Shown: positions 18,631 to 26,341 of the stretch, one piece after another
Layout of the letters: each line of letters begins with the position of its first letter
Position numbering within the stretch: position 1 is the first letter of the stretch
Source: JAKFEE01 sp036675815
Lineage (GTDB): Bacteria > Pseudomonadota > Alphaproteobacteria > Rhodospirillales > Magnetospirillaceae
Assembly (NCBI GenBank): GCA_036675815.1
Contig: JAKFEE010000024.1
Location: 1-37,868 of the forward strand
DNA: 37,868 bases
Direction: 5' to 3'
Translations under genes and position numbers: made by a program
Notes under the pieces: model-generated
Seen by the model: the letters and a program-made list of their open reading frames with translations, nothing else
What the model was told of the DNA's origin: nothing
Database searches by the model: none

Positions 18631-19749
18631 ATGGCAAGAACCGTCCTGATCACCGGAGGAGCCGGGTTCATCGGCTCACATCTCTGCGACCGGTTGTTGG
18701 CAGAGGGGCACCATGTGCGCGTGCTCGATCGTCTGGAACCGCAGGTTCATGGCGCCGATGGCCAGCGCCCGGACTATCTCGCCCCCGACGTCGAACTCGT
18801 CATCGGCGACGTGCGCGACGCCGCCACGGTGCGCGGCGCGCTGAGGGGCGTCGATGCCGTCTATCATCTGGCCGCCATGGTCGGGGTCGGCCAAAGCATG
18901 TACCGGATCGCCGATTACACGGCAATCAATGACGTCGGCACCGCCGTTCTGCTCGATGAGCTGGCCAAATCGCCGGTGCGCCGCCTGATCGTCGCCTCGT
19001 CGATGAGCATCTATGGCGAGGGCCTGTATCGGCACTTCGACGGCTCGCCGGGCGCGCCGGTACCACGCACGGCGGAACGCCTGCGCGATGGGCAGTGGGA
19101 TCCAGTCACCGCCGCGGGCGACCCATTGGAGCCCGTTGCGACGCCGGAAGGGAAGCAGCCGGACCTGCAGTCGATCTACGCGCTCAACAAGTACGTCCAG
19201 GAGCGCGCCTGCCTGATCATCGCCCGCGCCTACGGCTTCGAGGCGGTGGCGCTGCGCTTGTTCAACGTGTTCGGGTCGCGCCAGGCGCTGTCGAACCCGT
19301 ACACCGGCGTGCTGGCGATCTTCGCCTCGCGGCTTGCCAATGGCAATCGGCCGATGATCTTCGAGGACGGCCATCAGCGCCGCGATTTCGTCCATGTCCA
19401 TGACGTGGCGCGGGCGGCGACGCTGGCGCTCGATGCGCCGCAAGCGGTGGGCGAGGTCGTCAACGTCGGCAGCGGCAGGCCGATCAGCGTGCGCGAGGTG
19501 GCGGACGCACTGGCACGGGCGATGGGGCGCAGTGACATCGCTCCGCAGATCACCGGCCGTTACCGCACCGGCGACGTGCGCCACTGTTTCGCCGACATCA
19601 CCCGGGCGCAGGCGCTGCTGGGCTATGTGCCACGGACGTCCATGGCCGCGGGTTTGGCCGAGATGCTGGCATGGCTTGACGGTCAAGCGGCCATCGACCG
19701 GGTGGACGGCGCGACCCGCGAACTGGTGGCGCGGGGACTGGTGACATGA
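18631..19749 (+). CDS. NAD-dependent sugar epimerase/dehydratase (extended SDR)
   Basis: A 372-residue extended short-chain dehydrogenase. The NAD-binding LITGGAGFIGSHLCDRLL starts at residue 6, VYHLAAMVGVGQS follows, and the active-site Ser-Tyr-Lys set is in ASSMSIYGEG and IYALNKYVQE. The substrate region reads LRLFNVFGSRQALSNPYTG and RDFVHVHDVARA. It is closest in style to NDP-glucose 4-epimerases and dehydratases; an insertion of about 50 residues around 135-185 sits between the Ser and Tyr motifs. I start at the ATG at 18631; the frame is open upstream without family sequence. The stop codon overlaps the next start (ATGA). Confidence 0.88.
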   Translation: MARTVLITGGAGFIGSHLCDRLLAEGHHVRVLDRLEPQVHGADGQRPDYLAPDVELVIGDVRDAATVRGALRGVDAVYHLAAMVGVGQSMYRIADYTAINDVGTAVLLDELAKSPVRRLIVASSMSIYGEGLYRHFDGSPGAPVPRTAERLRDGQWDPVTAAGDPLEPVATPEGKQPDLQSIYALNKYVQERACLIIARAYGFEAVALRLFNVFGSRQALSNPYTGVLAIFASRLANGNRPMIFEDGHQRRDFVHVHDVARAATLALDAPQAVGEVVNVGSGRPISVREVADALARAMGRSDIAPQITGRYRTGDVRHCFADITRAQALLGYVPRTSMAAGLAEMLAWLDGQAAIDRVDGATRELVARGLVT

Positions 19750-21893
19750 CGGGACCGATGGCGGGCGCCGTGCCCGGCCTTGGCGCGATCGGCATCGCCG
19801 AATCCTTCGCGGTCGGGGAGCATGAGCGGGCCGAGCAGGTCATCGACGGCCTCAAGCGCCTGGGCTGCCAGCGCCTGCGCACGGTCATCTCCTGGGCCGA
19901 CTATTGCCGCGAGCAAGGGCCCGGCTGGTACTCATGGCTGCTGCCCGGCCTCGCCCGCGAGTTCGAGCTGCTGCCCTGTGTGCATTACACGCCCCCTTCC
20001 CTGGGCATCCTGCCGTCCACCGCCGCCGCGCCCCGCGATCCCGAGCGATACACGCAGTTCCTCGACCGCCTCGTCGACGATTACGGCAAGTATTTCGAGT
20101 GGATTCAGCTTTGGCATGAGCCCAATAGCTTGAGCCATTGGGACTGGCGCCACGATCCGCAGTGGTCGCAGTTCGCGCGGCTGGCCGGATCCTCCGCTTA
20201 TTGGATGAGTCGACGCGGCAAACGCCCGGTGTTGGGCGGCATGTGCCCCTCCGACCCCGGTTGGCTCGACCTCATGTGCGCGCGTGGCATCGTCGGGCAG
20301 TGCCAAGCCATCGCCGTGCATGCCTTCCCCGGCACGTGGCAGCACGACTGGCAAGGCTGGCGCCCGCTGCTGGACGAACTGCGCCAGGTGACCGACCGCC
20401 ACGGCCTGGACCCTGAGGTATGGATCACCGAGGCCGGCTACTCGACCTGGCGCTGGGACGACAAGGGCCAGGTCGACTGTTTTTTGGACTTGGCGGCGGC
20501 GCCGGTCGAGCGCGCCTACTGGCGCTCGTATCAGGACCTCGATCCGGCGCGGCCGACGGTCGAGGGCTTTCACTTCGATGAGCGCCACTACCATTTCGGG
20601 CTGGTGCAGGCCGATGGCACACCGAAACTGCTGCACCGCCTGTTGACGCGCGGGCCGGGCGCGGTCAAGGCGGTGCAACGGCTGCACCGGCCGGCAGGCA
20701 AGGATGCGAAGCCGGTGGTCATCACCGGCGGCGCCGGCTTCCTCGGCGCCAACCTGGCCAATCGGCTGGCGCACGAAGGCCGGCAGGTGCTGATCTACGA
20801 CAATCTGTCGCGGCCGGGGGTGGAGACCAACCTCGCCTGGCTGGCCGAGCGCCACGGCAAGCGCGTGCGCGCCGTCATCGCCGACATCCGCGACCCCTAT
20901 GTGCTGGCCGAGGTCGCCTATCGCGCCGAGGCGGTGTTCCATTTCGCGGCGCAGGTGGCGGTGACGACCAGCGTCGCCAATCCCGGCGAGGATTTCGACA
21001 TCAACCTGCGCGGCACCTTCAACCTGCTGGAGGCGTGCCGCCGCCGCCCCGAGCCGCCGCCCTTGCTGATGGCCTCGACCAACAAGGTCTACGGCAAGAT
21101 CGGCGATCTGGCCCTGGTCGAGCGCGAGGGGCGCTACCGCCCGACCAGCGACGACGTGCACCGCCATGGCGTCGGCGAGGACCGGCCGCTGGAGTTCTGG
21201 AGCCCGTATGGCTGCTCGAAAGGCGCGGCCGACCAGTACGTGCTCGACTACGCCCGCATCTACGGCGTCCCCGCCGTGGTCTTCCGCATGAGCTGCCTCT
21301 ACGGCCAGCGCCAATTCGGCACCGAGGACCAGGGCTGGGTGGCGCATTTCCTGATCTCGGCGCTGGCCGGAGAACCGATCACCATCTACGGCGACGGCAA
21401 ACAGGTGCGCGACGTGCTGTACGTCGACGACGTGGTCGATGCCTATGTCGTGGCGCTGCGAGCGATGCCCAACATCCGCGGCCGGGCGTTCAACATCGGC
21501 GGTGGGCCGATGAATGCCGTCAGCCTCGTGGACGTGCTCGACATCATCGAGCGGCGCCACGGCGAACGGCCGCAGGTGCATTTCGACGCCTGGAGGCCCG
21601 GCGATCAGCTCTACTACGTCTCGGACATTCGCGCCTTTGCCGCCGCTACCGGCTGGCGGCCGCGGGTGGATGCCCCCGCGGGCATCGCCCGACTCGACAC
21701 GTGGCTGCGTGCCCACTGGCAACGGATCGCAGCGTTGCGGAGAGCCCCCCGACATGAAGGTCGCCCTGCTCAATCCGAACTGGAGCTTCGACGGCAGTAT
21801 CTACTTCGGCTGCCGGGAGGCGCATCTGCCGCTGGAGTTCGGCTATGCGAAGGCCTTGCTGGCGAGGAAGGGCCACGACGCGCGGGTCTTTGA
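19746..21893 (+). CDS. Glycosidase-like TIM barrel fused to NAD-dependent sugar epimerase
   Basis: A 715-residue two-domain protein as read. Residues 1-310 form a clan GH-A-like barrel in the usual order: GIAESF, RLRTVISWAD, HYTPPSLGILP, WHEPNSLSHWD (putative acid/base Glu125) and VWITEAGYSTW (putative nucleophile Glu229). Residues 323-665 form an extended SDR like CDP-paratose/tyvelose epimerases: ITGGAGFLGANLANRL, FHFAAQVAVTTS, STNKVYG, SPYGCSKGAADQYV and RDVLYVDDVVDAY. Residues after about 665 are not epimerase-like and overlap the radical SAM gene by 140 bp. One extra C in the C6 run at 21745-21750 would move the stop codon to 21757, giving an ATGA junction like its neighbours, so the true end may be 21757. 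Cytosolic, no signal peptide. Confidence 0.8.
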   Translation: MTGPMAGAVPGLGAIGIAESFAVGEHERAEQVIDGLKRLGCQRLRTVISWADYCREQGPGWYSWLLPGLAREFELLPCVHYTPPSLGILPSTAAAPRDPERYTQFLDRLVDDYGKYFEWIQLWHEPNSLSHWDWRHDPQWSQFARLAGSSAYWMSRRGKRPVLGGMCPSDPGWLDLMCARGIVGQCQAIAVHAFPGTWQHDWQGWRPLLDELRQVTDRHGLDPEVWITEAGYSTWRWDDKGQVDCFLDLAAAPVERAYWRSYQDLDPARPTVEGFHFDERHYHFGLVQADGTPKLLHRLLTRGPGAVKAVQRLHRPAGKDAKPVVITGGAGFLGANLANRLAHEGRQVLIYDNLSRPGVETNLAWLAERHGKRVRAVIADIRDPYVLAEVAYRAEAVFHFAAQVAVTTSVANPGEDFDINLRGTFNLLEACRRRPEPPPLLMASTNKVYGKIGDLALVEREGRYRPTSDDVHRHGVGEDRPLEFWSPYGCSKGAADQYVLDYARIYGVPAVVFRMSCLYGQRQFGTEDQGWVAHFLISALAGEPITIYGDGKQVRDVLYVDDVVDAYVVALRAMPNIRGRAFNIGGGPMNAVSLVDVLDIIERRHGERPQVHFDAWRPGDQLYYVSDIRAFAAATGWRPRVDAPAGIARLDTWLRAHWQRIAALRRAPRHEGRPAQSELELRRQYLLRLPGGASAAGVRLCEGLAGEEGPRRAGL

Positions 21894-23034
21894 CGCCCAG
21901 CTGTTTGCCACCCCACTGGCCGAGCTGACGGCGGCCATCGCCGCCTTCGCCCCGGACATGACGGTGGTGACGACGGCGCCCAGCTACCTGTTCTGGCGCT
22001 GCGCGCCGCCCGAGTTGCGGGTGCCGATGGCGCACATCGAGGCGGTGCGCCCGCATGCCGGGCGCATCGTCGTGGTCGGCCCCCATGCGTCGACGACGCC
22101 GGGGGCCGCGCTGCGCAAGCTGAACGCCGATGTCGCCGTGATGGGGGAATGCGAGGAGATCGTGGCCGACCTGGCCGAGAGCGCGCCCCACGACGTGCGA
22201 TCCGTCGCCTATCGGCAGGATGGAGACATCCGCATCAACGGCGCGCCGCATGCCGGCCGCTTCGTTGATCTGCCGGCGTTGCACTGGCCCGACGCGTGGA
22301 TCGCCCGCCACGCGCATCACCATCATCGCTTCGATGTCCCGCCACGCGGCCCGGGCGCCGAAGTGGAGGCGTCGCGCGGTTGCCCCTACCATTGCAGTTT
22401 CTGCGCCAAGGAGGACTTCCGTGACGCCTTCCGCCGGCGCGACCTCGTCCCTTTGCTCGACGAGATCGACGGTCTGGTGCGCCAGGGCGTCGAATACCTC
22501 TATTTCATCGACGAGATCTTCATTCCCAACCTGCCGCTGTTGGAGGCGCTGGTATCGCGCCCGGTGACATTCGGCATCCAGACGCGCATCGACCTATGGA
22601 AGCCCGAGATGATCGACCTGTTGGGGCGGGCCGGCTGCGTGTCCATCGAGGCCGGCGTGGAAAGCATCACCCCCGAGGGGCGCGCGGCACTCGACAAGAA
22701 TTGCCGCATGACCACCGACGAACTGGCCGAGCGCCTGATTCTCGCCAAGCGCCACGTTCCCTTCGTCCAGGCCAATCTGTTGACCTCGGCCAGCGACGAC
22801 GACGGCGCCATTCAGGAATGGCGTGCCCACCTGCACCGGCATGGCGTGTGGGCCAATGACCCGGTGCCGCTGTTTCCCTATCCCGGCTCGCCCGAGTACC
22901 GGCGGCGTTGGGGCTGGCCGGACGACGACGCCTGGGAGCGCGCCATCGACCATTACCTGCATGAATTCGCCGCCTTCAGCGACATCCAGGAACAACGGCC
23001 ACGACCCCTGGGCGAACTGGAGGCGCGCCCGTGA
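21754..23034 (+). CDS. B12-binding-domain radical SAM protein (TIGR04295-like)
   Basis: A 426-residue enzyme. Residues 1-140 form a Rossmann-like cobalamin-binding domain (VALLNPNWSFDGSIYFGC, VVVGPHASTTPGAAL, VMGECEE). Residues from about 200 are a radical SAM domain with the cluster motif C-x3-C-x2-C at Cys210, Cys214 and Cys217 (RGCPYHCSFC), then YLYFIDEIFIPN and VSIEAGVESITPEG. The family (class B radical SAM) performs methylations of unactivated carbon and other rearrangements; members in oligosaccharide gene contexts are known to me as TIGR04295, an assignment to be checked. It may C-methylate or rearrange a sugar or cyclitol. The GTG of the next gene overlaps the stop codon. Confidence 0.88.
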   Translation: MKVALLNPNWSFDGSIYFGCREAHLPLEFGYAKALLARKGHDARVFDAQLFATPLAELTAAIAAFAPDMTVVTTAPSYLFWRCAPPELRVPMAHIEAVRPHAGRIVVVGPHASTTPGAALRKLNADVAVMGECEEIVADLAESAPHDVRSVAYRQDGDIRINGAPHAGRFVDLPALHWPDAWIARHAHHHHRFDVPPRGPGAEVEASRGCPYHCSFCAKEDFRDAFRRRDLVPLLDEIDGLVRQGVEYLYFIDEIFIPNLPLLEALVSRPVTFGIQTRIDLWKPEMIDLLGRAGCVSIEAGVESITPEGRAALDKNCRMTTDELAERLILAKRHVPFVQANLLTSASDDDGAIQEWRAHLHRHGVWANDPVPLFPYPGSPEYRRRWGWPDDDAWERAIDHYLHEFAAFSDIQEQRPRPLGELEARP

Positions 23035-24116
23035 TCCCGGCCCGCCTGCTGATGACCACCGACACCGTCGGCGGCGTGTGGACCTATGCCGTCGATCTGG
23101 CATACGCCCTGGCCGGGGGCGGCACCGAAATCCTGCTGGCGGTGCTCGGCCCCGAACCGGGCGAGGTGCAACGCCGGCAGGCTCGCACGGTGCGCGGTCT
23201 TTCGCTGGTCATGCTGCCGGGCAAGCTGGAGTGGATGGCCGAACCCGACACCGATCTGCGGCGGCAGGGCGGGCAGTTGCTGGCGCTCGAGCGCGACTTT
23301 CAGCCCGACATGGTCCATCTCAACGGCTACGCCCACGCTGCGCTGCCCTGGCGCAGCCCCACCCTGGTCGCCGCCCATTCCTGCGTATGGTCATGGTTCC
23401 GCGCCGTTCGCGGCGAGGAGCCGACGGAGGACTGGCGGAACTATGTCGAGCGCGTACGGCGCGGGCTGAACGCCGCCGGGGCGGTCGTCGCCCCCAGCCA
23501 CGCCTTCCTTGCCGAGATCGAGGCTCTGTATCGGCCGCAGGCGCCGTGCTGCGCCGTACTCAACGGCCGCGACGCCGCGGGGTTCGCTCCCGCCGCCAAG
23601 GAGCCGTTCGTCCTGGCCGCCGGCCGGCTGTGGGACGAGGCCAAGAACGTGGCGGCGGTGATCCACGTGGCCGGGCGCCTCGACTGGCTGGTGGCGATCG
23701 CCGGGCCGCTGGCCGGGCGCAAGCCAGGCGCCGCCATGCCCCTTGGTGCGCTGACGCCAGCCGAGATGGCCAGCTGGATGGGCCGCGCCAGCATCTTCGC
23801 GGCGCCGGCGCGCTATGAGCCGTTCGGCCTGACCGTACTCGAGGCGGCCCTGTCGGGCTGTGCGCTGGTGCTGGGTGATATCCCCAGCCAACGCGAGCTC
23901 TGGCGCGACGCCGCCATCTTCGTGCCCCCGGACGATGATGACCGCCTGCAGGCCGCGCTCGCCACTTTGATCGAGAACGCAGCAAGGCGTGAGGAAATGG
24001 CGGCGAAGGCACGACAGCGGGCGCTCCGCTATTCCGCCAGGGCCATGGCCTCCGGCTACCGCGCCGCCTATGCGGTGGCACAGGCGCGGCACCGCTCGTT
24101 GCCGAAGAGCGCCTGA
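23031..24116 (+). CDS. GT4-family glycosyltransferase B
   Basis: A 361-residue GT-B glycosyltransferase with a GTG start overlapping the radical SAM stop codon. The N-terminus reads RLLMTTDTVGGVWTYAVDLA, typical of GT4 enzymes. MVHLNGYAHAALPW and VVAPSHAFLAEIEALY lie mid-protein, and the donor site includes AAGRLWDEAKN and the E-x7-E motif in YEPFGLTVLEAALSG. Cytosolic. It is the second GT4 in the cluster and is not closely similar to the one at 15607. It ends 3 bp before the next gene. Confidence 0.87.
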   Translation: MIPARLLMTTDTVGGVWTYAVDLAYALAGGGTEILLAVLGPEPGEVQRRQARTVRGLSLVMLPGKLEWMAEPDTDLRRQGGQLLALERDFQPDMVHLNGYAHAALPWRSPTLVAAHSCVWSWFRAVRGEEPTEDWRNYVERVRRGLNAAGAVVAPSHAFLAEIEALYRPQAPCCAVLNGRDAAGFAPAAKEPFVLAAGRLWDEAKNVAAVIHVAGRLDWLVAIAGPLAGRKPGAAMPLGALTPAEMASWMGRASIFAAPARYEPFGLTVLEAALSGCALVLGDIPSQRELWRDAAIFVPPDDDDRLQAALATLIENAARREEMAAKARQRALRYSARAMASGYRAAYAVAQARHRSLPKSA

Positions 24117-24119
24117 GCG

Positions 24120-25238
24120 ATGAAGTTCGTCTTGTTCTATCACTCGCTGGTCTCCGACTGGAACCACGGCAACGCGCATTTCCTGCGCGGCGTGGCGCGG
24201 GCCTTGATGGCGTGCGGCCATGCGGTGTCGGTGTACGAGCCGCAAGGCGGGTGGAGCCGCAGCAATCTCCGCACCGAGCATTCCGGCGCCGAGGCGGCCA
24301 TCGCCGCCGCCTTTGGCGATATCGCCTGCCATGAATACACACACGTTGCGCTCGATCTCGAGCAGGCGCTGGATGGCGCCGACGTGGTCATCGTGCACGA
24401 ATGGAACGAGCCGGCACTGGTGGCGCGGCTGGGCCGCCATCGCCGCCTGGGCGGGCGCTATCACCTGTTGTTCCACGATACCCATCACCGGGCGCTGACC
24501 GCGCCCGACGACATGGCCCGCTTCGATCTCGACGGCTATGACGGGGTATTGGCCTTCGGCGAAGCGGTGCGCGAGATCTACCTGCGCCGCGGCTGGGCGC
24601 GCCGCACCTGGACCTGGCATGAGGCCGCCGACGTCAGCGTGTTCCGGCCGTTGCCGCGCCGACCGCGCCAGGGCGACGTGGTGTGGATCGGCAACTGGGG
24701 CGACGGCGAGCGCACGCAGGAACTCACCGAGTATCTGATCGAGCCCATTCACCAACTGCGGCTTCGGGCGCGCATCCACGGCGTGCGCTACCCGGATAGC
24801 GCCCTGGCGCTGCTGGCCAGGGCGGGCATCGCCTATGCCGGCTGGCTGGCCAATCACCGGGCGCCCGAGGTGTTTGCCGGCTTCGGTGTCACCGTGCACG
24901 TGCCGCGCCGCCCCTATGTGACGCTGCTGCCCGGTATCCCGACCATTCGTGTGTTCGAGGCGCTGGCGTGCGGTATCCCACTGATCTCGGCGCCATGGGA
25001 CGACGACGAGGGCCTGTTCACCCCCGGACGCGACTTCCTGATGGTGCGTGACGGCAAGCAGATGATGGCGTGCCTGCGAACCGTGCTCGACGATGCCGAC
25101 GCAGCGGCCGAGTTGGCGGCACACGGCCTGGATACCATCCGCAGCCGCCACACCTGCGGCCACCGCGTCGAGGAGCTATTGGCCATCTGCGCTGGCCTGA
25201 CTGCCGCACCGACCGCCCTGCCTGCAAGACAACCGTGA
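24120..25238 (+). CDS. CgeB-like glycosyltransferase 2
   Basis: A 372-residue GT-B-type protein. It starts MKFVLFYHSLVSDWNHGNAH, comparable to the SSWGNGHAT region of its paralogues, and continues with VVIVHEWNEPALVARLG, YHLLFHDTHHRALT, DVVWIGNWGDGERT and a C-terminal IPTIRVFEALACGIPLISAP. It is the most divergent of the four CgeB-like proteins, and the NWGDGERTQEL block replaces the LGTY..DRQ block. Three such genes stand in tandem from here to 27420, with gaps of 3-11 bp or an overlap, which suggests local duplication and divergence of acceptor or donor use. Confidence 0.83.
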   Translation: MKFVLFYHSLVSDWNHGNAHFLRGVARALMACGHAVSVYEPQGGWSRSNLRTEHSGAEAAIAAAFGDIACHEYTHVALDLEQALDGADVVIVHEWNEPALVARLGRHRRLGGRYHLLFHDTHHRALTAPDDMARFDLDGYDGVLAFGEAVREIYLRRGWARRTWTWHEAADVSVFRPLPRRPRQGDVVWIGNWGDGERTQELTEYLIEPIHQLRLRARIHGVRYPDSALALLARAGIAYAGWLANHRAPEVFAGFGVTVHVPRRPYVTLLPGIPTIRVFEALACGIPLISAPWDDDEGLFTPGRDFLMVRDGKQMMACLRTVLDDADAAAELAAHGLDTIRSRHTCGHRVEELLAICAGLTAAPTALPARQP

Positions 25239-25249
25239 CGAGGACCGCG

Positions 25250-26341
25250 ATGCGCATTGCCTTCTATGGTTCGAGCCTGCTGTCGGCCTATTGGAACGGC
25301 GCCGCCACCTATTATCGCGGCATTCTCAAGGCGCTGGCCGGTGCCGGGCATCACATCGTCTTCTATGAGCCGGACGCCTACGGCCGCCAAGAGCATCGCG
25401 ACATCGACCCACCCGACTGGGCCGAAGTGGTGGTCTATCCGGCGACCGAGGAGGGCGTGGCACGGGCGTTCGAGGCGGGCCGCGATGCCGACCTGGTCGT
25501 CAAGGCCAACGGCGTCGGCGTGTTCGATGCGTGGTTGGAAGCGGCGGTGGCGTCGCTGACCTCTTCGCGCACGACGACGGTGTTCTGGGACGTCGACGCC
25601 CCCGCGACCCTGGACGCCATGAACTCCGGAGCCAACCCGGCGCTGCGCGCCCTGGTGCCCCGCTACGGCCTGATTCTCACCTACGGCGGCGGGCCGGAGG
25701 TGGTGGCCGCCTACACGGCGCTGGGGGCCAGACGATGCGTGCCGATCTACAACGCGCTCGATCCCGAAACTCATCACCCGGTGACGCCGCGCAAGAGATT
25801 CATCTGTGACTTGGCCTTCCTCGGCAACCGCCTGCCCGATCGCGAGGCGCGGGTCGACCAGTTCTTCTTCGAGCCCGCCCGGATGCTACCGAACTGGCGC
25901 TTCCTGCTGGGCGGCAACGGCTGGGACGACAAGGCGATGCCGGGCAACGTCGGTTATCTCGGCCATGTCTACACCGCCGATCACAACGCCCTCAACTGCT
26001 CGGCCAAGGCGGTGCTGAACATCAACCGCGACAGCATGGCCCGCGTCGGGTTCTCGCCGCCGACCCGCATCTTCGAGGCTGCCGGCGCCGGCGCCTGCAT
26101 CATCTCCGACCGATGGCAGGGCATCGAGCAGTTCCTCGAACCCGGCCGCGAGATCCTGATGGCGGCCAGCGGGGCGGAAGTCGCCGATCTGCTGGCCGGC
26201 TTGTCGGATGCCGAGGCCGCCGCCATCGGTGCCGCCGCCCGCCGGCGGGTGCTGGCCGAGCACAGCTATGGCCGCCGTGCCGTTCAGTTGTTGGCCGCAC
26301 TCGATGAAATGGGCGTCGCCGCGAAAGGGCTGCTGTCATGA
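25250..26341 (+). CDS. CgeB-like glycosyltransferase 3
   Basis: A 363-residue GT-B-type protein beginning MRIAFYGSSLLSAYWNGAAT. Shared family blocks: GHHIVFYEPDAYGRQEHRDI, VFWDVDAPATLDAMNSG, ILTYGGGPEVVAAY, LAFLGNRLPDRE, AVLNINRDSMARVGFSPPTR and IFEAAGAGACIISDRW. The start at the ATG 25250 follows a GACGAGGA site; the frame is open upstream but that stretch belongs to the previous gene. No signal peptide or membrane helix. Substrates unknown. It is coupled to the last gene by an ATGA overlap. Confidence 0.85.
   Translation: MRIAFYGSSLLSAYWNGAATYYRGILKALAGAGHHIVFYEPDAYGRQEHRDIDPPDWAEVVVYPATEEGVARAFEAGRDADLVVKANGVGVFDAWLEAAVASLTSSRTTTVFWDVDAPATLDAMNSGANPALRALVPRYGLILTYGGGPEVVAAYTALGARRCVPIYNALDPETHHPVTPRKRFICDLAFLGNRLPDREARVDQFFFEPARMLPNWRFLLGGNGWDDKAMPGNVGYLGHVYTADHNALNCSAKAVLNINRDSMARVGFSPPTRIFEAAGAGACIISDRWQGIEQFLEPGREILMAASGAEVADLLAGLSDAEAAAIGAAARRRVLAEHSYGRRAVQLLAALDEMGVAAKGLLS

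Noticed and set aside
21741..21757. Programmed ribosomal frameshift at the C6 run
   Set aside because: Possible, but no stimulatory structure was recognised, and a simple one-base loss or sequence error explains the overlap better.
19932..21773. 613-codon minus-strand frame opposite the glycosidase-epimerase fusion
   Set aside because: Antisense of a frame with clear domain motifs; composition typical of shadow frames.
23391..25163. 590-codon minus-strand frame spanning two glycosyltransferase genes
   Set aside because: It crosses two well-supported sense genes and shows no motif.
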